Assembly: GCA_026874595.1 (NCBI GenBank)
Contig: CM049322.1
Span: 49,205,340-49,269,339 of the forward strand
Direction of reading: 5' to 3'
DNA: 64,000 nt
Source: Sipunculus nudus
Lineage: Eukaryota > Annelida > Sipuncula > Golfingiida > Sipunculidae
The notes under the pieces were generated by a model. That model did no database searches. It was not told where the DNA came from and worked only from the letters and a program-made list of their open reading frames with translations. The position numbers were made by a program, and so were the translations under genes. This document shows, in pieces, positions 1 to 10,200 of this stretch; position 1 is the stretch's first letter, and each line of letters starts with the position of its first letter.

Positions 1-326
1 TTTTTCATGAAATTTTCTATGTTTAGGAGCCGTAAAACAATCAAAAGTAGGTCAACCAGGACGAAACATGAACTCAATCTGTAACTGGTCATTATCTGCC
101 CACACACCAAAAATTAGGCCAATATCTGCAGGCATTGCGAACAAAAGTCCGTACATGTGTATTTGTCATGAAAATTTCTATTTTTCATGAAATTTTCTAT
201 GTTTAGGAGCCGTAAAACGGTCAAAAGTAAGTCAACCGGGACGAAACGCAAACTCAATCTGTAACTAGTCAATATCTGCATACACACAAAAAATCAGGCC
301 AATATCTGCAGGCATTGCGAACAAAA
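1..326 (+). repeat. 180-bp tandem repeat, left part of an interrupted outer element
   Basis: Units start at 1 and 181 with TTTTTCATGAAATTTTCTAT, and each ends near CAGGCATTGCGAACAAAA. The second unit is broken at about 326 by the HINE-like element and the pattern resumes at 6034. The left end of the outer element is outside the window. Confidence 0.8.
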
Positions 327-640
327 CAAGTGACCCATGGGTCATGACGCTCAGCTGACTGGGAAGAGATTCACAAAAGGAAATTTTATCACCAGAATGG
401 TAGTATATACCCATTCAACTGAAGCATCAAACAGATTAACCAACAGGTCAAGATTTAGTCTGTATTTATATATCTCAAAAATAGAGAAAAATGTGTAAAC
501 TTTTAAAACTAGAATACGGGTAACCGACAAGTGACTACATGTATCTGCCAAAATCGGATAGTGAGGCATGGATTGAGTGGCAAGGGGAAATAGAGTGAGG
601 TATGTTGCATATTAGCATGGATGTCTGCAGCCTAAATGTG

Positions 641-1760
641 TATGTAGGTTGTGCCACCTACCACAAATCCAGAAATCTGTCCAAGTTGTATACACCTGCA
701 AAATTTTAGGCAGAAAAGTCAAACCACTACATGTATATGAGCGATTTTTGCCCATGGCAGACAAACAGACAAACACCGTGCAAAAATCTTTGCAGGTAAC
801 CCCTCCAGTTTTGTGTATGATAAAGACCTATGTGAGATCTAAACACATGCACAATTTTGGCCCAATCGGTCAAATGGTTCCTGAGATATGAGCTTGGATG
901 TGTCCAGCGTTAACTAGAATGTAGGTGGCGCCACCTGTCATAAAATCAAGAAAGCTGTCCACGATGTATAAACCTGCAAAATTTTAGGCAGTTATGTCGA
1001 ACCACTACAGAGAAATGAGTAATTTTAGGCCACGGCAGACTAACAGACAGACGCTGTGCAAACATTGTTACAGGTGGCGCCACCATTTTTTGTGTATGTT
1101 ACAGAGCTATCAAAGGGCTACATTTGTATAAATTTTATTTCCTGATCGGTCAAACGGTTCCCGAGATATAAGCTTGGATGTCATCAGCGTGAACGTGAAC
1201 ATAGGTGGCGCCACCTGTCATAAAATCAAGAAAGCTATCCTGGATGTATACACATGACGAATTTCAGGTGAATTAGTCAATTCACTGCAGAGATATGAGT
1301 GATTTTAACCCAAGGCAGACTAACAGACAGACGCTGTGCAAACATTGTTACAGGTGGCGCCACCATTTTTTGTGTATGTTACAGAGCTATCAAAGGGCTA
1401 CATTTGTATAAATTTTATTTCCTGATCGGTCAAACGGTTCCCGAGATATAAGCTTGGATGTCATCAGCGTGAACGTGAACATAGGTGGCGCCACCTGTCA
1501 TAAAATCAAGAAAGCTATCCTGGATGTATACACATGACGAATTTCAGGTGAATTAGTCAATTCACTGCAGAGATATGAGTGATTTTAACCCAAGGCAGAT
1601 GAACAGATGGACACTGTGCAAACATGGTTACAGGTGGCGCCACCATTTTTTGTGTATGTTATAAAGCAATCCAAGGGCTACATTTGTATCAATTTTATTT
1701 CCTGATCGGTCAAACGGTTCCCGAGATATGAGGGTTTATGAGTGGAAACAGACCCACAAA
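641..1760 (+). repeat. 280-bp tandem array, about 4 units, inside element 1
   Basis: The sites GTAGGTGGCGCCACCTGTC and variants fall at 641, 921, 1201 and 1481. Two middle units are nearly identical (for example 1041-1200 against 1321-1480). Each full unit carries two palindromes GGTGGCGCCACC about 145 bases apart, so the unit looks like a dimer of an older half-size repeat. Confidence 0.88.
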
Positions 1761-1959
1761 TGGACACTGGATAGAGAGGAAAGGTCAGAGGTCAATGCAA
1801 ATTGGTTAGGCACCAGTTCACATGTGACCCGATAATAGGTGTAAGTTTGGGAAAAATCGGTCCATTAGTCTCTGAGGAGCTCTCTGGAAACGAACGCCGC
1901 CACAGCGGAGGAACTCGGTCAAAAACATAGTATCCGCAAAACTTCGTTTTGGCGGATAC

Positions 1960-4900
1960 AAAGATACAGGTGGCTCCACCAGTCTGCAGAAACTAATAAA
2001 AACACTTAATGGTCAATATCCATGCAAAAAATCATGGTGATCTCTGCATTAGTTGTTCAGATACTTCAGTTTTTGTATCAAATTGTCCATTATTCTGAGG
2101 GATACTTCGGAGTCCTATAGCTTGAAGGATATGGGTAACAGAGACCTAATTTCAAGTTTCCACAGGCACCTTTCATGGGCCTCCTTGCATGACAAGAATG
2201 AAGATTCTAGGTCCAGTTGTTGCGATTTGTATCCTGTTGACAGATAACCACATCTTTAAAGGTCTCAAAAAAAAGAAAAAAATTCGTAAAAATTTGAAAA
2301 AAAAATAGAGGTGGCACACCCTGTCTGCAGAAACTGATGGAACAGCTCATGATCAATATGTATGCCGAAAATCATGACCATCAGTGTTGTAGTTATTGAA
2401 ATACTGCAGTTTTTGTATCAAATTTTCCATTATTCATGGGGGGGGGGGGGGGTATTTTGGACCCATACAGCTTAAAGAATATGGGTAACAGAGACCTAAT
2501 TTCAAGTTTCCATGGAGACTTTTCATGGGTCTCCCTGTGTGTCAAGAATGAAGATTCTTGGTCCAGTTTTTATGATTTGTGCCCTGTTAACAGATGTTCA
2601 TATCTTTAAAGGTCTCAAAAATACAGAAAAATTTCGTAAAAAAAAACGAACAAATACAGGTGGTGCCACCAGTCTGCAGAAACTTATGAAACACTCCATG
2701 ATCAATATCCATGCAAACAATTATGGTTATCTCTGCATTAGTTGTTCAGATACTTTAGCTTTTGTATCAAATTTTCCATTATTCTTTGCTGTACTTTGGA
2801 GTGCCATAGCTCAAAGGATATGGGTAACAGAGACCAAATTTCAGGTTTCCATGGAGACTTATCATGGGTCTCCCTGTGTGTCAAGAACGAAGATTCTAGG
2901 TCCAGTCGTTACGATTTGTACCTTGTTGACAGATAACTACATCCTTAAAGGTCTCAAAAATGGAGAAAACAATTCGTGAACATTGAAAAATACAGGTGGC
3001 GACACCAGTCTGCACAAACTGATGAAACATCTCATGATCAATATGTATGTCGAAAATCATGACCATCAGTGATGTAGTTAATGAGATATTGAAGTTTTTG
3101 TATGAAATTTTTGACTATTCTGGGGGGTAATTTTGGGCCCCATAGCTCGTAGGATATGGGTAACAGAGACCTAATTTCTGGTTTCCATGGAGACTTTTCA
3201 TAGGTCTCTCAGTCTGTCGAAAATGAAGATTCTAGGTCCAGTCGTTACGATTTGTGCCACGCTAACAGATGACAGCATCCTCAAAAGTCTCAAAAATAGA
3301 GGAAAAAATCGTAAAAAATCAAACAGTACAGGTGGCGCCACCAGTCTGCAGGAACTGATCAAACATCTCATGATCAATATGTATGCCAAAAATGAAGACC
3401 ATCAGTGATGTAGTTATTGAGATATTGAAGTTTTTGTATGAAATTTTTTACTATTCTGGGGGGTACTTTGGGGCCCGATAGCTCAAAGGATATGGGTAAC
3501 AGAGACCTAATTTCTGGTTTCCAAGGAGATTTTTCATGGACCTCTCAGTGTGTCAAGAATTAAGTTTTCTTAGTCCAGTCTTTATGATTTGTGCCTTGTT
3601 AACAGATGTTCACATTTTTAAAGGTCTCAAACATAGAGAAAAAAATTCGTAAAAAATCGAAAAATACAGGTGGCGCCACCAGTCTGCAGGAAGTGATGTA
3701 ACATCTCATAATCAATATGTATGCCAAAAATCATGACCATCAGTCAAGTAGTTAATGAGATATTGAAGTTTTTGTATGAAATTTTTGACTTTTCTGGGGG
3801 GTACTTTGGGGCCACATAGCTCGAAGGATATGGGTAACAGAGACCAAATTTCAGGTTTCCATGGAGACTTATCATGGGTCTCCCTGTGTGTCAAGAACGA
3901 AAATTCTAGGTCCAGTCGTTACGATTTGTACCCTGTTGACAGATAACTACATCCTTAAAGGTCTCAAAAATGGAGAAAACAATTCGTGAACATTGAAAAA
4001 TACAGGTGGCGCCACCAGTCTGCACAAACTGATGAAACAACTCATGATCAATATGTATGTCGAAAATCATGACCATCAGTGATGTAGTTAATGAGATATT
4101 GAAGTTTTTGTATGAAATTTTTGACTATTCTGGGGGGTAATTTTGGGCCCCATAGCTCGAAGGATATGGGTAACAGAGACCTAATTTCTGGTTTCCATGG
4201 AGACTTTTCATAGGTCTCTCAGTGTGTCGAAAATGAAGATTCTAGGTCCAGTCGTTACGATTTGTGCCACGTTAACAGATGACAGCATCCTCAAAGGTCT
4301 CAAAAATAGAGGAAAAAATCGTAAAAAATCAAACAGTACAGGTGGCGCCACCAGTCTGCAGGAACTGATCGAACATCTCATGATCAATATGTATGCCAAA
4401 AATGAAGACCATCAGTGATGTAGTTATTGAGATATTGAAGTTTTTGTATGAAATTTTTTACTATTCTGGGGGTTACTTTGGGGCCCGATAGCTCATAGGA
4501 TATGGGTAACAGAGACCTAATTTCTGGTTTCCAAGGAGGTTTTTCATGGACCTCTCAGTGTGTCAAGAATGAAGATTCTAAGTCCAGTCTTTATGATTTG
4601 TGCCTTGTTAACAGATGTTCACATTTTTAAAGGTCTCAAAAATAGAGAAAAAAATTCGTAAAAAATCGAAAAATACAGACGGCGCCACCAGTCTGCAGGA
4701 AGTGATGTAACATCTCTCGATCAATATGTATGCCAAAAATCATGACCATCAGTCAAGTAGTTAATGAGATATTGAAGTTTTTGTATGAAATTTTTTACTT
4801 TTCTGGGGGGTACTTTGGGGCCACATAGCTCGAAGGATATGGGTAACAGGGACCAAATTTCAGGTTTCCATGGAGACTTATCATGGGTCTCCCTGTGTGT

Positions 4901-5945
4901 CAAGAACGAAGATTCTAGGTCCAGTCGTTACGATTTGTACCCTGTTGACAGATAACTACATCCTTAAAGGTCTCAAAAATGGAGAAAACAATTCGTGAAC
5001 ATTGAAAAATACAGGTGGCGCCACCAGTCTGCACAAACTGATGAAACATCTCATGATCAATATGTATGTTGAAAATCATGATCATCAGTGATGTAGTTAA
5101 TGAGATATTGAAGTTTTTGTATGAAATTTTTGACTATTCTGGGGGGTAATTTTGGGCCCCATAGCTCGAAGGATATGGGTAACAGAGACCTAATTTCTGG
5201 TTTCCATGGAGACTTTTCATAGGTCTCTCAGTGTGTCGAAAATGAAGATTCTAGGTCCAGTCGTTACGATTTGTGCCACGTTAACAGATGACAGCATCCT
5301 CAAAGGTCTCAAAAATAGAGGAAAAAATCGTAAAAAATCAAACAGGTGGCGCCACCAGTCTGCAGGAACTGATCGAACATCTCATGATCAATATGTATGC
5401 CAAAAATGAAGACCATCAGTGATGTAGTTATTGAGATATTGAAGTTTTTGTATGAAATTTTTTACTATTCTGGGGGGTACTTTGGGGCCCGATAGCTCAA
5501 AGGATATGGGTAACAGAGACCTAATTTCTGGTTTCCAAGGAGGTTTTTCATGGACCTCTCAATGTGTCAAGAATGAAGATTCTAAGTCCAGTCTTTATGA
5601 TTTGTGCCTTGTTAACAGATGTTCACATTTTTAAAGGTCTCAAAAATAGAGAAAAAAATTCGTAAAAAATCGAAAAATACAGGTGGCGCCACCAGTCTGC
5701 AGGAAGTGATGTAACATCTCTCGATCAATATGTATGCCAAAAATCATGACCATCAGTCAAGTAGTTAATGAGATATTGAAGTTTTTGTATGAAATTTTTT
5801 ACTTTTCTGGGGGGTACTTTGGGGCCACATAGCTCGAAGGATATGGGTAACAGAGACCTAATTTCTGGTTTCCAAGGAGATTTTTTATGGACCTCTCAGA
5901 ATCCCAAGTTACAAGGTTCTAGGTCCAGCGGTTACGATTTGTGCC
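1960..5945 (+). repeat. About 336-bp satellite array, 12 units, with a three-unit higher-order repeat
   Basis: The mark GGTGGCGCCACC followed by AGTCTGCA occurs near 1969, 2310, 2660, 2996, 3331, 3669, 4005, 4341, 4678, 5013, 5345 and 5681. The leftmost four copies of the mark are altered (for example GGTGGCTCCACC). Units three apart are more alike than neighbours: segments near 3187, 4197 and 5206 repeat at 1,009-1,010 bases almost without change. The open frames in it are repeat copies, not genes. Confidence 0.9.
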
Positions 5946-6033
5946 TGGTTAACGGACGGACGGACGGACAGACGGACAGACGGACAAAGAGTGATCGCTA
6001 TAGCTCAGATGACTTTCAGTCAGCTGAGCTAAA

Positions 6034-6500
6034 AACCGTACATGTGTATTTGTCATAAAAATTTATATTTTTCATGAAATTTTCTATGTTTAGGAGCAGT
6101 AAAACGGTCAAAAGTAGGTCAACCGGGACGAAACACTAACTCAATCTGTAACTAGTCAATATCTGCATACACACCAAAAATCAGGCCAATATCTGCAGGC
6201 ATTGCGAACAAAAGTCTGCACATGTGTATTTGTCATGAAAATTTCAATTTTTCATGAAATTTTCTAAGTTAAGGAGCCGTAAAACGGTCAAAAGTAGGTC
6301 AACCGGGATGAAACGCGAACTCGATCTGTAACTGGTCATTATCTGCCGACACACCAAAAAATCAGGCCAATATCTGCAGGCATTGCAAAAAAAAGTCCAT
6401 ACAACTGTTTGATTTCTGAATGACAGAATGACGGAAGCACGGAAGGACGGACATGGGTAAAACTATATGCCCCAGCCACTTTGTGGCGGGGGCATAAAAA
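6034..6500 (+). mobile_element. Right part of the outer 180-bp-repeat element, with microsatellite and hairpin end
   Basis: 180-bp units restart at about 6034 and at 6240. They are followed by a short ACGG-like stretch (about 6425-6452) and a hairpin, ATGCCCC (6469-6475) pairing with GGGGCAT (6488-6494), then a run of A. Core repeats, ACGG microsatellite and a terminal hairpin are the layout of bivalve pearl/HINE elements, but the terminal sequences differ from those of the inserted element. Confidence 0.6.
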
Positions 6501-7171
6501 TGCGCTAATCACAGGGGAATATCCACTGTTAGACAAGCCATATTATAATGACTATACCAGAAACAGGTGAGGTATTGTAGGATTTATTTTAAATTTAAAA
6601 TCACTACTAGTACCGTATTATATAGGTTTGGGTACAAACGCAAAAATGAAACCCTCTCTAAATGTTCAAAATGAAGAAATCGCAAAATTTCAGCCTCTCG
6701 AATATAAAGCCAAGCACAGTATATGAGTTCATTTACATTTGAAACCCAACCCTGCTATGATTATAGGCGGACTCCTCTGAAGATATTGGGACTGCCAGTG
6801 CAATGAAACATAACAACATACACCCCTTTTACGATAGCATTACCTTACAGCTTCTAAAGTAACTGGCCATGTGACAATATGACATACATATACATATATT
6901 TCCTGTTGACCTTAAACGTTTCTACCACTTTATATATAAAATAGCATCATTTAACTGCTAATGTCTGGCATTTGGCCTATGGTTAAACAACCTTGTTTTG
7001 ACAGTAACAGCATTCTGTTGAGCTGTAGTAACTTAACATGCATAAAATACATGTATACCCAGACCCCACACAGACAATCTGAAATATTGTGTGAATTAAC
7101 TTGTTTGCATGCAGTTTATTTACAATAAAGAAGAACACTTGGCTTATATACATGTGTCTTTGTATACTTAC
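6501..7171 (-). other. Intron sequence with a partial TIR-element arm
   Basis: Presumed TTC3-like intron. From about 6605 to 6722 it has one arm of the small TIR family described at 10933-11389, in inverted orientation (TTGCG, AAATGAAACCCTC, TTCAAAATGAAGAAATCGC, ending CACAGTATA). No exon signal is seen in the rest. Confidence 0.55.
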
Positions 7172-7273
7172 AATCTGGAGTGGTGGAGTGGGGATGCGAG
7201 GCACCTGGAGTGTCGGTAACGACGTGATGGGGACGCCACCTTGTATCCGCTCAACCTGCAGTTTGTACTCGGC
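7172..7273 (-). CDS. TTC3: TTC3-like exon 35, last exon seen
   Basis: Residues 2879-2912 begin AEYKLQVERIQGGVPITSLP and end IPTPPLQI. In TTC3 the same position has QIKAIKNGSRLSELSKVQI, after which a proline-rich stretch and the RING finger follow. The acceptor is GCATCCAAAG and the donor GTAAGT, so the coding sequence must go on to the left. Nothing resembling a RING exon is seen between 1 and 7171. Confidence 0.85.
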
Positions 7274-10200
7274 CTTTGGATGCAAACACAACAAACTTAT
7301 AAACACAAACATTTTCAATACTAGTTTGAGTATTTAATCATTTTGAAAAAAGTGCTCGAGTGTGGGTACCAAGTACTATGGAAAATATTCATGAGTATGA
7401 GTACTTTCAATACAAATAATTCTGGACCCAACTCTGGCCTGGTTACAATATCACATGACCTGCTTGCTGAATGTTCAATGATATTTTGTGCAAACTATGA
7501 CCTTGATATAAGGGAGCAGGAGACATCAGGGTTAATATGGTCTTGTATTCTGTGCTCTCTGGGTCTCAGTCTGGTTCTTATCTCTTATGTTCTAGGTCTT
7601 AATCTTAGTCCCCTAACCAATGATTTCAGTCTTAGTCTCATAACCAATGGTCTTAATCTCGTATCCTATAATTTGTGGAATTGTTTGCGAAAGGCAAGTT
7701 TGATGGATAAACAGCTGGCAAATAAATGAGATCAGACTGTTATTCAAGTTTCAATGCATGTCCTTGCCTGCATGTGTTACACAATGTGGCTGTATTGAAA
7801 CAAGCAGCACAAAACATATGTGGCTGTATTGAAACAGGCAGCACTGAACATACCAGGAACTGAGCCTTGATGCTGTAGAGCCGCTCCGTGTGGCTGTTCC
7901 ACTGGTCATGAACCACCTTTAACTGCTGGTTAGCTTTCCCCTGTTCTTCATGTCTGAAACACCAATAATAAAAATATATTACAACACAATAAAAAAAATA
8001 TTAGAGATAATATTTTTATCAAAAATTCATGTGAAAACAAAACTCTAAATTATCACTGATCAAAGCAATACCATAAAGGACTCAGTGCAGTCTACATAAA
8101 AAATGAAAGAAAAAAAAAAAGAGACCCATGGATCAAACTGTTGTTTAAACTTTGTGATATTTCAAGAGGAAAACTAAATTTCTAAAGATCTGATTAGGCC
8201 AATTTTGTTAAATCATTTTCATGCTGACTTGAATGTGTGTGTAAACCATTTTTTTTACTGCAGTCACAAACACATGCACATCTCTACCTAAGCCCCCCCT
8301 CCCCCCCCCCCCCCACAATATCAAGCACCCCCCCCCCCCCCTCCCACCCCCAGACCCACAGTAATCATACTTAAAAGGGAATATACCTTACTTCACAATG
8401 TTACGAGTTATCACTTGATGAAAATGATTTTAATTCAGAGATGAATAATGTAACTATAAATTGGTAGGATTAGTATTATCCCATACAATACCTGGTGACC
8501 TGCTGGGTCAGATGTTGTAAACATTTCTCGGCATGTAAGATTGCTTTCTGTAACACCTGCTGACCATAGTCCCTCTTCAGTTTAACCAGGTCCAACTGCA
8601 AAACCACAAGCAGGAGAACAGAGTTTGAAACTGGTCTAGATAGAAGGCATTAAGAGTTAAGTTACTGGTATAGATTAATATACAGAGATGGTGAGTTCAA
8701 TTATGAGTGTAGATTAAAACATAGCAATCATGAATTAAGTTCACTAAGACAAAATAAATATATACACATGATGAGCTGAAATCCCAATAAGTATTTCCCA
8801 ATCTAAATATTCAGCTTTCACTTTTACCAACAAAAAAAATTATTAAACTTAACACTTATGCATTATTTGAAGATTATTAAATGGCTCTTTTGGGTATGAA
8901 AATTAGCAGCTTAAAAGAACACCATATTTTTAGACTCAAATCATCTAAGAGTTGCAACTTTTGCCTCTGTTGTGTCAAATATAAGTACATTAAAATAATA
9001 AATTCTTTTGATTCTGTATGTCTGGGTTTTACTATGTATGACTCACCTCTGCCTGCTTGGCCCTGTATGTCTGGGTTTTACTATGCATGACTCAACTCTG
9101 TCTGCTTGGCCCTGTATGTCTGGGTTTTACTGTGTATGACTCACCTCTGCCTGCTTGGCTCTGTATGTCTGGGTTTTACTATGCATGACCCACCTCTGTC
9201 TGCTTGGCTCTGTATGTCTGGGTTTTCCTATGCATGACTCACCTCTGCCTGCTTGGCTCTGTATGTCTGGGTTTTACTATGCATGACCCACCTCTCTCTG
9301 CTTGGCTCTGTATGTCTGGGTTTTACTGTGTATGACTCACCTCTGCCTGCTTGGCTCTGTATGTCTGGGTTTTACTGTGTATGACTCACCTCTGCCTGCT
9401 TGGCTCTGTATGTCTGGGTTTTACTGTGTATGACTCACCTCTGCTTGCTTGGCTCTGTATGTCTGGGTTTTACTGTGTATGACTCACCTCTGTCTGCTTT
9501 GCCCTGTATGTCTGGGTTTTACTGTGTATGACTCACCTCTGCCTGCTTGGCTCTGTATGTCTGGGTTTTACTGTGTATGACTCACCTCTGCTTGCTTGGC
9601 TCTGTATGTCTGGGTTTTACTGTGTATGACTCACCTCTGCCTGCTTGGCTCTGTATGTCTGGGTTTTACTCTGTATGACTCACCTCTGCCTGCTTAGCTC
9701 TGTATGTCTGTGTTTTTTACTGTGTATGACTCACCTCTGCTTGCTTGGCTCTGTATGTCTGGGTTTTACTGTGTATGACTCACCTCTGTCTGCTTTGCCC
9801 TGTATGTCTGGGTTTTACTCTGTATGACTCACCTCTGCCTGCTTAGCTCTGTATGTCTGTGTTTTTTACTGTGTATGACTCACCTCTGCCTGCTTGGCTC
9901 TGTATATCTGTGTTTTACTGTGTATGACTCACCTCTGCCTGCTTGGCTCTATATGTCTGGGTTTCTACTTTCTGTGAGAGCTGCTCACATCTCTTCCTAT
10001 GTTCTTCCTGTTCTCTGCTTTGTCCCTCCCTGTCACATAACACAAGTTAACATGACAACATCCACTCATACTACGATATCTAGATCACTAGTCTGAGACT
10101 TCATATACCCCTCTGCCGCCCTGTTCTATAATCAGACTTTGAGGTGTGCTACACAGTAAAATGTGTCATGATTCACTCTATGGCTGAATCACAGGTGAGC

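Larger units (their letters stand above)
327..6034 (+). mobile_element. HINE/pearl-like element 1 (5.7 kb), non-autonomous Helentron type
   Basis: It starts CAAGTGACCCATGGGTCA (a 14-base palindrome TGACCCATGGGTCA at 331-344), then GCTCAGCTGACT at 348-359. It ends with a GGAC/AGAC microsatellite (5951-5985) and a 12-bp stem at 6003-6029, GCTCAGATGACT with AGTCAGCTGAGC around loop TTC, then TAAAAA. The 3' arm is the inverted copy of the 5' GCTCAGCTGACT. Subterminal inverted repeats, core satellite, microsatellite and 3' hairpin are the features described for HINEs in oysters and clams. No protein is encoded. It splits a unit of the outer 180-bp repeat. Confidence 0.75.

Noticed and set aside
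3187-5409. Repeated METFHRSL-type open frames on the plus strand
   Set aside because: They recur at exactly the satellite period and are shifted or truncated in other units, so they are repeat sequence and not genes.
1-6500. CRISPR-like appearance of regularly spaced repeats
   Set aside because: The repeated part is the whole unit of 180-336 bases without unique spacers, and the surroundings are an intron-rich animal gene.
1-7171. Search for the RING-finger exon of the TTC3-like gene
   Set aside because: No Cys/His pattern with splice borders was found here; the region is almost entirely satellite and mobile element, so the RING is assumed to lie further left.
9645-10096. Plus-strand frames with repeated CLGFTVYDSPL segments
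   Set aside because: They are the reverse strand of the 49-bp minisatellite; the opposite strand carries the exon end and donors.
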